11,438 nt of DNA from Angelakisella sp. Its GTDB lineage: Bacteria; Bacillota; Clostridia; Oscillospirales; Ruminococcaceae. Below are positions 1 through 6,175 of this stretch, one piece after another; positions within the stretch are counted from its first letter, which is position 1, and the number at the start of each line of letters is the position of its first letter. Location of the stretch: contig JAHHTQ010000045.1 of assembly GCA_020024555.1 (NCBI GenBank), forward strand, positions 1 to 11,438, read 5' to 3'. The notes under the pieces are model-generated. The model saw only the letters and a program-made list of their open reading frames with translations, did not search any database and was not told the DNA's origin. The translations under genes were made by a program, and so were the position numbers.

Positions 1-4
1 TTTG

Positions 5-79
5 TGGCACCCCCTGCGAGAATCGAACTCACAACTAACCCTTAGGAGGGGTTTATTATATCCATTTAACTAAGGGGGC
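5..79 (-). tRNA. tRNA-Arg (anticodon CCU), CCA encoded
   Basis: Read on the minus strand this folds as a complete cloverleaf. The acceptor stem is GCCCCCT with AGGGGGT (first pair G-U), followed by discriminator G and an encoded CCA. The D arm contains GTTAAATGGATATAA, typical of bacterial tRNA-Arg(CCU). The anticodon stem AACCC/GGGTT encloses CTCCTAA, giving anticodon CCT for AGG codons. The T arm is GTGAG-TTCGATT-CTCGC. Length is 75 nt including CCA. It lies downstream of tRNA-Lys in the same direction but beyond that gene's terminator, so it probably has its own promoter. Any terminator is outside the window. Confidence 0.96.
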
Positions 80-98
80 ATTTCCGAAATCTATAATA

Positions 99-128
99 AT
101 ATTAAGTTGTAAACTAACGCATTGACAA
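99..128 (-). promoter_or_regulatory. possible promoter for tRNA-Arg
   Basis: On the minus strand, TTGTCA (123-128) is followed after 18 nt by TAATAT (99-104), about 20 nt before the tRNA 5' end at 79. The -10 matches only 4 of 6 consensus bases, so this is a tentative call. It is supported by the tRNA-Lys terminator upstream, which makes an independent promoter likely. Confidence 0.35.
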
Positions 129-139
129 TCTCTTTTCAT

Positions 140-167
140 CAAAAGTTATTGTTGCAACAAACTTTTG
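140..167. repeat. near-perfect 28-nt palindrome between tRNA genes
   Basis: CAAAAGT (140-146) pairs with ACTTTTG (161-167), and inside it TTGTTG (149-154) is immediately followed by its complement CAACAA (155-160). The only unpaired bases are TA at 147-148. Neither strand has a T-run directly after it, so it does not look like a standard intrinsic terminator. Its role is unknown. Confidence 0.55.
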
Positions 168-218
168 GGGGGCGTGTGCCATATCTAACTGTGCTACTGA
201 GACGTGTCTAATTTATAA

Positions 219-325
219 TTATTATCGACCAAAGTCGAACTGTAACCTATTACTTAATTTTCATAAGTTGAGTGTTGTACAGTAATCTTAGGATAGGTTC
301 GTTATATCCAATTAACCGATAAGGA
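219..325 (-). pseudogene. decayed tRNA-Arg(CCU)-like sequence
   Basis: On the minus strand the 5' half aligns without gaps to the intact tRNA-Arg at 5-79. It shares GTTAA-TGGATATAA in the D arm and TCCTAA in the anticodon loop. The ungapped 3' half (to about 254) has no usable T arm, and the strict anticodon stem does not pair. A TTCGA-containing, T-arm-like stretch lies further down (226-240), and AACCTAT/ATAGGTT (293-299 with 244-250) could close an enlarged anticodon arm around 42 nt. The ends TCCTTAT and ATAATAA pair at only 5 of 7 positions. I read it as a tRNA-Arg duplicate broken by insertion and drift. A working tRNA is unlikely. Confidence 0.5.
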
Positions 326-350
326 AAATATTAATTCAAAAATTATATAG

Positions 351-383
351 AAAAAGGACTCGATTTATCATCAAGTCCTTTTT
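351..383 (-). terminator. intrinsic terminator of tRNA-Lys
   Basis: AAAAAGGACT (351-360) is the exact reverse complement of AGTCCTTTTT (374-383), with a 13-nt loop. Read on the minus strand, the stem ends in five T's, three nucleotides after the end of tRNA-Lys. Confidence 0.85.
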
Positions 384-385
384 AA

Positions 386-461
386 TGGTGAGCCACTGGA
401 GATTCGAACTCCAGACCCTTTGATTAAAAGTCAAATGCTCTGCCAACTGAGCTAGTGGCTC
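386..461 (-). tRNA. tRNA-Lys (anticodon UUU), CCA encoded
   Basis: This is a complete cloverleaf on the minus strand. The acceptor stem is GAGCCAC/GTGGCTC with discriminator A and an encoded CCA. The D arm is TAGCTCAGTTGGCAGAGCA. The anticodon stem TTTGA/TCAAA encloses CTTTTAA, giving anticodon TTT. The T arm is CTGGA-GTTCGAA-TCCAG-like. Length is 76 nt. It has a consensus promoter 38 nt upstream and a terminator just downstream, so it is transcribed alone. Confidence 0.98.
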
Positions 462-498
462 GTTTTTTTGTGTTGTTGTGTCGCTCACAACGATATTA

Positions 499-527
499 AT
501 TATATCAAAAGAAAAAGCATTTGTCAA
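499..527 (-). promoter_or_regulatory. consensus sigma-A promoter of tRNA-Lys
   Basis: On the minus strand, TTGACA (522-527) and TATAAT (499-504) are both perfect and are separated by exactly 17 nt. Immediately upstream on that strand (531-568) are runs of A and T resembling an UP element. This fits a strong stable-RNA promoter. Confidence 0.92.
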
Positions 528-591
528 CACTTTTTTAAAAATTTTTTTTGTTTTTTTAAATTTTTTTATAAAAGCCTGTTATATAGCTTTA

Positions 592-626
592 TTATACTAT
601 TTTTTAAAATTGAAAGAATAGTATAA
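592..626. repeat. 10-bp inverted repeat in tRNA-Lys/DUF1266 intergenic region
   Basis: TTATACTATT (592-601) is perfectly complementary to AATAGTATAA (617-626) around a 15-nt loop. It lies between the divergent tRNA-Lys promoter and the DUF1266 promoter. No T-run follows on either strand. It could be an operator or simply chance in very AT-rich DNA. The rest of 528-675 shows only A/T tracts and no gene. Confidence 0.4.
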
Positions 627-675
627 AATAATAATTTATATCAAAAATACGCAGTAATATATTGGGAAGTTACTC

Positions 676-704
676 TTGAAAGTCCAGTAAATAAATGCTA
701 TATT
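676..704 (+). promoter_or_regulatory. sigma-A-type promoter of DUF1266 gene
   Basis: TTGAAA (676-681) and TATATT (699-704) each match 5 of 6 consensus bases, with a 17-nt spacer. The expected transcript start near 711 gives a leader of about 25 nt carrying the GAGAGG ribosome binding site (719-724). Confidence 0.65.
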
Positions 705-735
705 TAAATAAAAATAAAGAGAGGTAAATATAATA

Positions 736-1932
736 ATGTATCGTATAAAAGATTACAACGGTTTATTTTTTTCATCTTGGCTTTCAGTAATATCGACATT
801 AATATTTATATTTGCTATTGCTACGCCTTTGTTTACACAACCGCTCAATAATGTAAGAATAATGTTTATCGACATTTCTGACGGAAGTGTGGGTTCAAAG
901 GCAGATGACAGCGTTATGGTTGCAAAGTCTATTGCAGATATGGAAAAAACGGAAAAATTTACTGTTGAACTGAGAAAAATGCCATTAAAAAGAACAATAG
1001 GCGGTAAAACATATTATGATATTCGTTTTTCAAACGGAGAACACGTAGCGGCATTATTAAATTTAGACTCTGTGCAAAGGTTAGAAGCAGACAAAACTGT
1101 GCGTTTGCCTGTTGGAAAATGGGTAAAGTGGGAAAGTTTTTCCAAAAACAGCAACGCTTATAGTGAGCAGATGTCCTATACGGACTCGACACACTATATA
1201 GATATGGTGGGGGATTTTAAAAGTATACCCACTGCGAAAACAACGAGAGGTTTAATTGCCGATAATTTATATTTACCTTTAAATATTTTGTTTTTTTTGT
1301 TAATTCGCAGATATGGCGTAAAGAAAGGTTGGTTTGAACCTGTGTTGTTTAAAAAGAAATTTATGAAAACGGCTAATTCCACAATACCAATAGACGACAG
1401 CGAACGTTGGTTTTTGGCTACATATGCGATGTGGTCGGAATATGTTGGCGATGCCCGTTTTATGTGCGGTTTGCAAAAGAAACCCAAAAATCAAAAAAAT
1501 ATACGTAATATTTTAAAGAGAGATTGGGGTATAACCGATAAGCAAAGTGGAATTGATATGATAAATGAACTGAAAAATTCGTATTGTTACGGCAATGACG
1601 ACAGGGATTTGTTGGCGTGGGACTTGTGTCGGGCTATGCAATTATCGGGTTGTTTGTTCTTTTGTAATTATATCGACAGAGAAACTATGCGCGCTGTCTC
1701 GTGTGACGTTGGACGTCAAATTCAGCAAAAATTTTCTTCTTGGGAAGATTTATGCGAGAATTATTTAGAAGGGTTTTCGTTGTGGAGAACGCATAATTTT
1801 GAAAATTCAAGAGATGAAATAACAGAGAGAATACAAATTTATGAAGACCTAAGAGACAGAGAGGATAGCCCGTACTCAGTGTATTTCGGAACAATACTGA
1901 CAGAAGTTTTTTATGACAAAAATGGCGAATAG
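736..1932 (+). CDS. membrane-anchored DUF1266 domain protein
   Basis: This 398-residue protein is of unknown function. Residues 12-34 form a hydrophobic segment and about 173-190 a second one, followed by the positive stretch RRYGVKK. By the positive-inside rule, residues 35-172 face outside and the C-terminal half is cytoplasmic. Residues about 223-355 match the DUF1266 pattern: a WGI motif (264-266), AWDLCRA (294-300), then SSWEDL and YLEGFSLW near 334-350. DUF1266 is a domain of unknown biochemistry and commonly forms most of a soluble protein. The two membrane segments and the roughly 140-residue external region are therefore unusual, and I do not recognise that region. The start is the ATG 11 nt after GAGAGG. 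The gene stands alone, with its own promoter and terminator. Domain assignment is by eye from motifs. Confidence 0.85.
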   Translation: MYRIKDYNGLFFSSWLSVISTLIFIFAIATPLFTQPLNNVRIMFIDISDGSVGSKADDSVMVAKSIADMEKTEKFTVELRKMPLKRTIGGKTYYDIRFSNGEHVAALLNLDSVQRLEADKTVRLPVGKWVKWESFSKNSNAYSEQMSYTDSTHYIDMVGDFKSIPTAKTTRGLIADNLYLPLNILFFLLIRRYGVKKGWFEPVLFKKKFMKTANSTIPIDDSERWFLATYAMWSEYVGDARFMCGLQKKPKNQKNIRNILKRDWGITDKQSGIDMINELKNSYCYGNDDRDLLAWDLCRAMQLSGCLFFCNYIDRETMRAVSCDVGRQIQQKFSSWEDLCENYLEGFSLWRTHNFENSRDEITERIQIYEDLRDREDSPYSVYFGTILTEVFYDKNGE

Positions 1933-1947
1933 GAAATTTAAGATAAG

Positions 1948-1992
1948 AAAAGAACTGACTTCATTTATTATACAGAAGCCAGTTCTTTTTTT
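1948..1992. terminator. bidirectional intrinsic terminator between convergent genes
   Basis: AAAAGAACTG (1948-1957) pairs with CAGTTCTTTT (1980-1989). The stem continues inward as CTTC/GAAG after one A-C mismatch, leaving a 12-nt loop. The plus strand ends in seven T's, ideal for the DUF1266 gene. The minus strand ends in TTTT, adequate for metY, whose stop codon is at 1998-2000. Confidence 0.88.
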
Positions 1993-1997
1993 CATAA

Positions 1998-3284
1998 TTA
2001 TATTTTGTCAAGAGCTTGTTTGATATCGGCGATAATATCTTGGGAATTTTCAAGACCTACCGAAAGTCTTATTATACCGCCGTCAATACCGGCTGCAACA
2101 AGTTGTTCATCGGTAAGTTGTCTGTGTGTTGCTGATGCTGGGTGAAGTACGCATGTACGTATATCGGCAACGTGTACGACGTTTGATGCAAGTTCAAGAC
2201 TGTCCATAAAACGTACAGCGTTATCTCTGCCGCCTTTTATAGAAAAACTTATTACACCGCTTGTGCCGATTGGCATATATTTTTCTGCAAGTTTATGTGA
2301 CTTATCTGTTTCAAGCGCGGGATATGTAACAGATTGTATTTTGTCGGAAGCAAGAAGTACTTTTGCAACCTGTGTTGCGTTTTCGCAGTATTGTTTCATA
2401 CGAACAGGCAGTGTTTCCAGTCCCAAATTCAGCAAAAATGCGCTGTGGGCAGAGGGATATGCGCCAAAATCACGCATTAATTGCATTCTTGCCTTTATTA
2501 TATATGCCATTTTTCCAAAGTCACGTGTATAAACTACGCCATGATAGCTATCGTCAGGCTCGGTAAAATCTTTGAATTTGTCGCTTGATGTCCAGTCAAA
2601 ATTACCGCTATCGACAATTACACCGCCAACTTGTACTGCGTGTCCGTCCATATATTTTGTTGTGGAATGTACTATTATGTCAGCTCCCCATTCAATAGGA
2701 CGACACAGGATAGGTGTTGCAAATGTATTGTCGATAATAAGAGGGACATTGTTTTTGTGGGCTATTTTTGCAAATCTTTCTATATCAAATACAGTAAGCG
2801 CCGGGTTTGCGAGTGTTTCGCCAAAAACTGCCTTTGTGTTGTCTTTAAATTTAGCTTCTATTTCTTCGTCTGTTTCGTCTTGATTAACCCAAATACATTC
2901 TATACCAAGTTTTTTAAGAGTAACAGCGAACAGATTGATTGTACCGCCATAAATAGCAGATGCGGCAATAAAGCTGTCACCTGCTTTACATAGATTAAGT
3001 ATTGAGAAAAGACTTGCTGCCTGTCCGCTGGAAGTAAGCATAGCGCCAATTCCGCCTTCAAGCTCTGCTATTTTCTTTTCAACAACATCACAAGTAGGAT
3101 TTGCAAAGCGAGAATACATAAATTCTGTCGGCATATCAAAAAGTTGAGCGATATGCTCGGTTGAGTCGAAACAGTATGTTGTACTTTGAACTATTGGCAT
3201 AACACGTGGTTCACCGTTTTTCGGCGTATATCCTGAATGTAGACATTTTGTTTCAATTTTTGCGTTTGAATTTAGCTCTTTCAT
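1998..3284 (-). CDS. metY: O-acetylhomoserine sulfhydrylase (PLP-dependent, Cys/Met metabolism)
   Basis: This cytosolic PLP enzyme of the cystathionine gamma-synthase/gamma-lyase family most likely makes homocysteine from O-acetylhomoserine and sulfide. Visible motifs are YSRFANPT (57-64, phosphate and substrate contacts from the partner subunit), SSGQAA (85-90, phosphate cup), D185 in IIDNTFATP (pairs with the PLP ring nitrogen) and HSTTKYMDGH with K210 as the Schiff-base lysine. The 428 residues match OAH sulfhydrylases (about 425-430) rather than the shorter MetB/MetC enzymes (about 380-400). AAGGAG lies 8 nt before the ATG. The gene is monocistronic and convergent with the DUF1266 gene. 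Related activities such as methionine gamma-lyase or O-succinylhomoserine sulfhydrylase cannot be fully excluded by sequence reading. Confidence 0.92.
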   Translation of the reverse strand: MKELNSNAKIETKCLHSGYTPKNGEPRVMPIVQSTTYCFDSTEHIAQLFDMPTEFMYSRFANPTCDVVEKKIAELEGGIGAMLTSSGQAASLFSILNLCKAGDSFIAASAIYGGTINLFAVTLKKLGIECIWVNQDETDEEIEAKFKDNTKAVFGETLANPALTVFDIERFAKIAHKNNVPLIIDNTFATPILCRPIEWGADIIVHSTTKYMDGHAVQVGGVIVDSGNFDWTSSDKFKDFTEPDDSYHGVVYTRDFGKMAYIIKARMQLMRDFGAYPSAHSAFLLNLGLETLPVRMKQYCENATQVAKVLLASDKIQSVTYPALETDKSHKLAEKYMPIGTSGVISFSIKGGRDNAVRFMDSLELASNVVHVADIRTCVLHPASATHRQLTDEQLVAAGIDGGIIRLSVGLENSQDIIADIKQALDKI

Positions 3285-3327
3285 AGTTTGTACTCCTTTT
3301 TTAGCTTTTTGTATTGTGTGATATTGA

Positions 3328-3367
3328 ATATATCTGTATATCTAAAAAAATTTACAGATATATTATA
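3328..3367 (-). promoter_or_regulatory. dyad beside a candidate -10 in the metY leader
   Basis: ATATATCTGTA (3328-3338) is the exact complement of TACAGATATAT (3353-3363), an 11-bp arm pair around 14 nt. On the minus strand a TATAAT (3362-3367) overlaps its outer edge, about 80 nt before the metY start. No good -35 stands at the right distance, so this could be an operator beside a weak promoter or a leader hairpin. I see no SAM-riboswitch or T-box core here. Confidence 0.4.
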
Positions 3368-3442
3368 AGCCTAAAATTTGCCTATAATTAAATGTAAATC
3401 TTTTATAAATATTTTTTTAATTATAGATTATTTTAATCTTTA

Positions 3443-3451
3443 TGGTATAAT
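3443..3451 (+). promoter_or_regulatory. extended -10 promoter, likely for dacF
   Basis: TGGTATAAT is a perfect extended -10 (TGn at 3443-3445, TATAAT at 3446-3451). No clear -35 precedes it, which is tolerated for extended -10 promoters. It predicts a leader of about 120 nt before the ATG at 3579. Confidence 0.5.
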
Positions 3452-3511
3452 AGAGAATAAATAAATTATAATATTTTAATATTTGTATGGATTTATTTTT
3501 TGTTTATGATT

Positions 3512-3540
3512 ATATTATATAGAAAAAATACTATTGTCAA
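3512..3540 (-). promoter_or_regulatory. candidate upstream promoter of metY
   Basis: On the minus strand a perfect TTGACA (3535-3540) precedes either TAATAT after 17 nt (3512-3517) or TATAAT after 15 nt (3514-3519). It would give a leader of roughly 220 nt for metY. The -35 lies only about 40 bp from the dacF start codon, so the two genes share one compact divergent control region. Confidence 0.5.
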
Positions 3541-3578
3541 GTACATATATTTAAAATATTTGTGAAAGGATACACTAT

Positions 3579-4916
3579 ATGAAAAAAATGAGAATTATAA
3601 CTTCCATTATGTTAATAATAACGATATTGGGGACAACAATTACTGCAAGCGCAAAAACATATATACCGCCGTTTGATGTACAGGCAGGCGCTGTATATAT
3701 GGTGCATGTTGACACAAATAAACCCCTTGTTGCAATAAACGAAGATGTAAAATTGCCACCCGCATCACTTGTAAAAATAATGACAGCGATTTTAACAATA
3801 GAAAATGTAGATGACCTTGACAAAGAGACAGTTAAGTTAAAACTTTATCTGAATGAAATGCTGGTTGGAAAAGGCGCTTCTCTCTCGGGGTATTGGCCTA
3901 ATGACGTATCGACTGTAAGAGACGCTTTATATGGATTAATGCTAAACTCGGGAGCAGATGCGGCATTAATGCTTGCAGACTACGTCGGTGACTCGGTGAC
4001 ACACTTTGTTGAAATGATGAATGAAAGAGCGCAGGAGCTTGGCTGTACAAATACGCACTTTGCAAATCCGCATGGACTTCCAGACGAAAATAACTATACA
4101 ACAGCGAAAGATATGGCGATTATCGCGCGACACGCAATGACTTTGCCTGTATTTGCGGAAATAGTAAATACGCCTACACACACAATAAAACTATTGAACA
4201 ATCCGACAAGCCACAGCAGTGAGCTATTGCAAAGAAATACAAATCAAATGATACAAAGCGGCACAAATTATTACTATGAACCGGTTGTAGGCATAAAGAC
4301 AGGTACGCTGAGCGACAGTGGCAGATGTTTGGTAACACAGGCGAAAAAAGGCGGAGACACATATTTACTTGTACAACTTAGCGTGCCAACCCATACCGCA
4401 GACGGAAAAGAAACTTCACCGAAGTTTTTGACAATGTCACAGGCAAAAGATATTTATAAATGGGCATTTAATAATTTTGCCATTAAACCTATAACAACAG
4501 TTGGCGAAGAAATAGAAGAAGTAAAAGTTAAATATTCAATGGAAGGTGACTTTGTAAGACTGGCAACAGCAACAAAAGAAACAGCATTGTTACACAGTGA
4601 TATTGATATAAAGGATCTTGAATTTGTAACTGATATACCCGAAGTAATAGAAGCGCCGATAACAGAGGGACAAGTAATCGGTAAGGCTGATATAATGTTT
4701 GCCGGTGAAAAACTGGGTGAAGTAAATTTGATTGCCACAGACAGTTTGGAACGCTCAAAATTATTGGCAGATATTGGTTGGTTTATGAATGAACTGCATA
4801 CTTTTAAAATGAAATTTGTTATTTGTTTGATAGTGTTTAGTATTTTAGCTATAATATTGTTAATAATACGTAATAAAAATATTAAAAACAAGAAGTATTA
4901 TGGCTTTAATAATTGA
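3579..4916 (+). CDS. dacF: D-alanyl-D-alanine carboxypeptidase, peptidase S11 (DacF-like PBP)
   Basis: This low-molecular-weight penicillin-binding protein removes the terminal D-Ala from peptidoglycan pentapeptides outside the membrane. Residues 1-25 form a signal peptide (positive start, hydrophobic core, ASA before K26). Active-site motifs are S63-L-V-K66 (nucleophile and general base), S124-G-A126 in place of the classical SxN, and K240-T-G-T. Residues about 305-395 fit the beta-rich C-terminal domain of the family. Residues 412-431 are a hydrophobic anchor followed by a lysine/asparagine-rich tail, so it is membrane-tethered by a true transmembrane segment. The 445 residues are slightly longer than most family members. 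AAAGGA lies 9-10 nt before the ATG, and a second ATG at 3588 is possible. A sporulation role is suggested by the name only and is not shown here. Confidence 0.9.
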   Translation: MKKMRIITSIMLIITILGTTITASAKTYIPPFDVQAGAVYMVHVDTNKPLVAINEDVKLPPASLVKIMTAILTIENVDDLDKETVKLKLYLNEMLVGKGASLSGYWPNDVSTVRDALYGLMLNSGADAALMLADYVGDSVTHFVEMMNERAQELGCTNTHFANPHGLPDENNYTTAKDMAIIARHAMTLPVFAEIVNTPTHTIKLLNNPTSHSSELLQRNTNQMIQSGTNYYYEPVVGIKTGTLSDSGRCLVTQAKKGGDTYLLVQLSVPTHTADGKETSPKFLTMSQAKDIYKWAFNNFAIKPITTVGEEIEEVKVKYSMEGDFVRLATATKETALLHSDIDIKDLEFVTDIPEVIEAPITEGQVIGKADIMFAGEKLGEVNLIATDSLERSKLLADIGWFMNELHTFKMKFVICLIVFSILAIILLIIRNKNIKNKKYYGFNN

Positions 4917-5108
4917 TGTTTTAGTACTTTTTTGTTATTAAACTTTTAAATTTTAAATAAATGTTACTAATTTGTTCAGTAATAATTAATATTTATATTG
5001 TAGAATATATAATATCCAATTATATTTATATGATATTATTATTAAATATGAATTTAAAAATAATATAAAAGTAAAACGTTTTAGAATGTATTTAGGGAGG
5101 ATTGAAAA

Positions 5109-5417
5109 ATGATAGGTTACAGATTAACTCAATTAAGAAAAAGAGCTGGTCTTTCACAAAAGGAATTGGGAGAAAAATTAGACGTTTCACATTATACTAT
5201 TTCAGCTTATGAAAAAGAGAGAAGTGAACCTTCTGACGCAATAAAAGTAAGCCTTGCAAAATTATTTAATGTTTCCGTAGATTATTTGGTTGGGTTAATA
5301 GACAGACCCCTCCCATATTCACGTGAGCAAACATATATTAAAGTGCCAAAAGCTATTTCACCAAAGGCACAGGAACTGTTGCAACAATTAATACAAGAGA
5401 TAGCAGACAAACAATAA
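5109..5417 (+). CDS. small XRE-family HTH transcriptional regulator
   Basis: This is a 102-residue cytoplasmic DNA-binding protein. Residues about 4-60 form an HTH_3/XRE domain: RLTQLRKRAGLSQKELGEKL, then the recognition helix region VSHYTISAYEKERSEPS, then LAKLFNVSVDYLVG, the usual end of the fold. The remaining 35-40 residues include a glutamine-rich helix (86-102) that may dimerise. No ligand or peptidase domain is attached. GGGAGG (5095-5100) stands 8 nt before the ATG. The gene is flanked by 192 bp of AT-rich DNA upstream, where I cannot pick one promoter, and a strong terminator downstream, so it looks monocistronic. Its targets are unknown. It precedes a solitary mazF, but the terminator argues against a simple two-gene operon. 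Confidence 0.92.
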   Translation: MIGYRLTQLRKRAGLSQKELGEKLDVSHYTISAYEKERSEPSDAIKVSLAKLFNVSVDYLVGLIDRPLPYSREQTYIKVPKAISPKAQELLQQLIQEIADKQ

Positions 5418-5452
5418 TAGCGGTTAATTAAATAATAAATTGAGATATATTA

Positions 5453-5485
5453 AACCACATAGGTTAGTTCCTGTGTGGTTTTTTT
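5453..5485 (+). terminator. intrinsic terminator after the XRE gene
   Basis: AACCACATAGG (5453-5463) pairs with CCTGTGTGGTT (5470-5480) over 11 bp including one T-G wobble. The loop is six nt and the stem is followed by an unbroken T-run to 5485. Confidence 0.93.
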
Positions 5486-5675
5486 GTTGTTATCTTAATT
5501 TTAATAAAATAAAGTCAAAAAATAACACATACCCATAATATATATTGATAAGAATTTTTATTGTTTTACTTGTTTAAAATATTTATCGGTAGGGCAAAAT
5601 ATAAGTACAGAAAAATTTGTTAAATAATACAAATACAGTATTTTAAAAAAAATAATAACAAAGGAGCGAAACAAT

Positions 5676-6017
5676 GTGAATATTAAGCGAGGAGAAATAT
5701 ATTATGCAGATTTAAGCCCTGTTGTCGGCTCCGAGCAAGGCGGTATGCGACCTGTATTAATTGTGCAAAATGATGTGGGAAACAGATATAGTCCAACGGT
5801 AATTGCAGCGGCAATTACAAGCCAAAAGGAAAAAAATGAGCTTCCCACACATATTAAATTAACATCAAATACATGTGGTTTATCAAAAGATTCTATGGTG
5901 TTGCTGGAACAGGTAAGAACATTGGATAAACAAAGATTAAAAGAAAAAATGGGAAAAATAGAGGACGATGATATGCAAAATATTGACAAAGCTCTTTCGA
6001 TTAGCTTTGGTTTATAG
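5676..6017 (+). CDS. mazF: MazF/PemK-family mRNA interferase toxin (EndoA-like), no adjacent antitoxin
   Basis: This is a 113-residue ribosome-independent endoribonuclease of the MazF family, close in pattern to B. subtilis EndoA (NdoA). Family marks are KRGEIYYADLSPVVGSEQGG (4-23), R25 and T48 at the positions of the EndoA catalytic pair, and VLLEQVRTLDKQRL near the C-terminus. The start is GTG at 5676, with GGAG at 5663-5666. It gives the same N-terminal spacing as EndoA, and the overlapping ATG at 5674 runs straight into TGA. Family members normally follow a mazE-type antitoxin gene. Here neither the 258 bp upstream nor the DNA downstream contains one, and the nearest upstream gene is an XRE regulator behind a terminator. 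The antitoxin may be encoded elsewhere. The protein shows no truncation, so it is probably active. Confidence 0.94.
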   Translation: MNIKRGEIYYADLSPVVGSEQGGMRPVLIVQNDVGNRYSPTVIAAAITSQKEKNELPTHIKLTSNTCGLSKDSMVLLEQVRTLDKQRLKEKMGKIEDDDMQNIDKALSISFGL

Positions 6018-6028
6018 AGAATAAATAC

Positions 6029-6067
6029 AAAAAGATGTACAGCGATTAACAGTTGTGCATCTTTTTT
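6029..6067 (+). terminator. intrinsic terminator after mazF
   Basis: AAAAAGATGTACA (6029-6041) pairs with TGTGCATCTTTTT (6054-6066) over 13 bp with one wobble. The loop is 12 nt and the stem ends in a six-T run. It begins 11 nt after the mazF stop codon. Confidence 0.9.
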
Positions 6068-6073
6068 GTTTAC

Positions 6074-6116
6074 TTGAATATTTATATAAAAATTGATATA
6101 ATATTTTATATCAATT
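6074..6116 (+). promoter_or_regulatory. MBL-operon promoter with a perfect dyad over the -10
   Basis: TTGAAT (6074-6079) and TATAAT (6097-6102) are 17 nt apart, and TGA before the -10 makes it an extended -10. AATTGATATAA (6091-6101) and TTATATCAATT (6106-6116) are perfect 11-bp inverted arms around a 4-nt centre, covering the -10 and the expected start point. This is the geometry of a repressor operator. The regulator is unknown. Confidence 0.7.
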
Positions 6117-6135
6117 ATAAAATACTGTGAAAGAA

Positions 6136-6175
6136 AGGAGAGGCAAAGTATTTTTACTTTGTATGAATTTTAGCG
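6136..6175 (+). promoter_or_regulatory. SD separated from the start by a hairpin
   Basis: The strong SD AGGAGAGG (6136-6143) is followed directly by CAAAGTA-TTTT-TACTTTG (6144-6161), a perfect 7-bp hairpin, and GTG 6176 follows 14 nt later. Folding would bring the SD nearer the start. An ATG at 6163 opens a 17-codon frame ending at 6216 that overlaps the first codons of the MBL gene in another frame. Confidence 0.55.

Noticed and set aside
219..325. Group I intron in tRNA-Arg(CCU)
   Set aside because: Such introns occur in some bacterial tRNA-Arg(CCU) genes but are around 200 nt or more with conserved core pairings. The interrupting stretch here is about 40 nt and shows none.
336..530. 64-residue minus-strand ORF
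   Set aside because: It runs straight through tRNA-Lys, its promoter and its terminator, so the frame is incidental.
5109..6017. XRE gene and mazF as one toxin-antitoxin operon
   Set aside because: A strong intrinsic terminator and 258 bp separate them, and MazF antitoxins are not normally of this XRE type. Indirect regulation remains possible.
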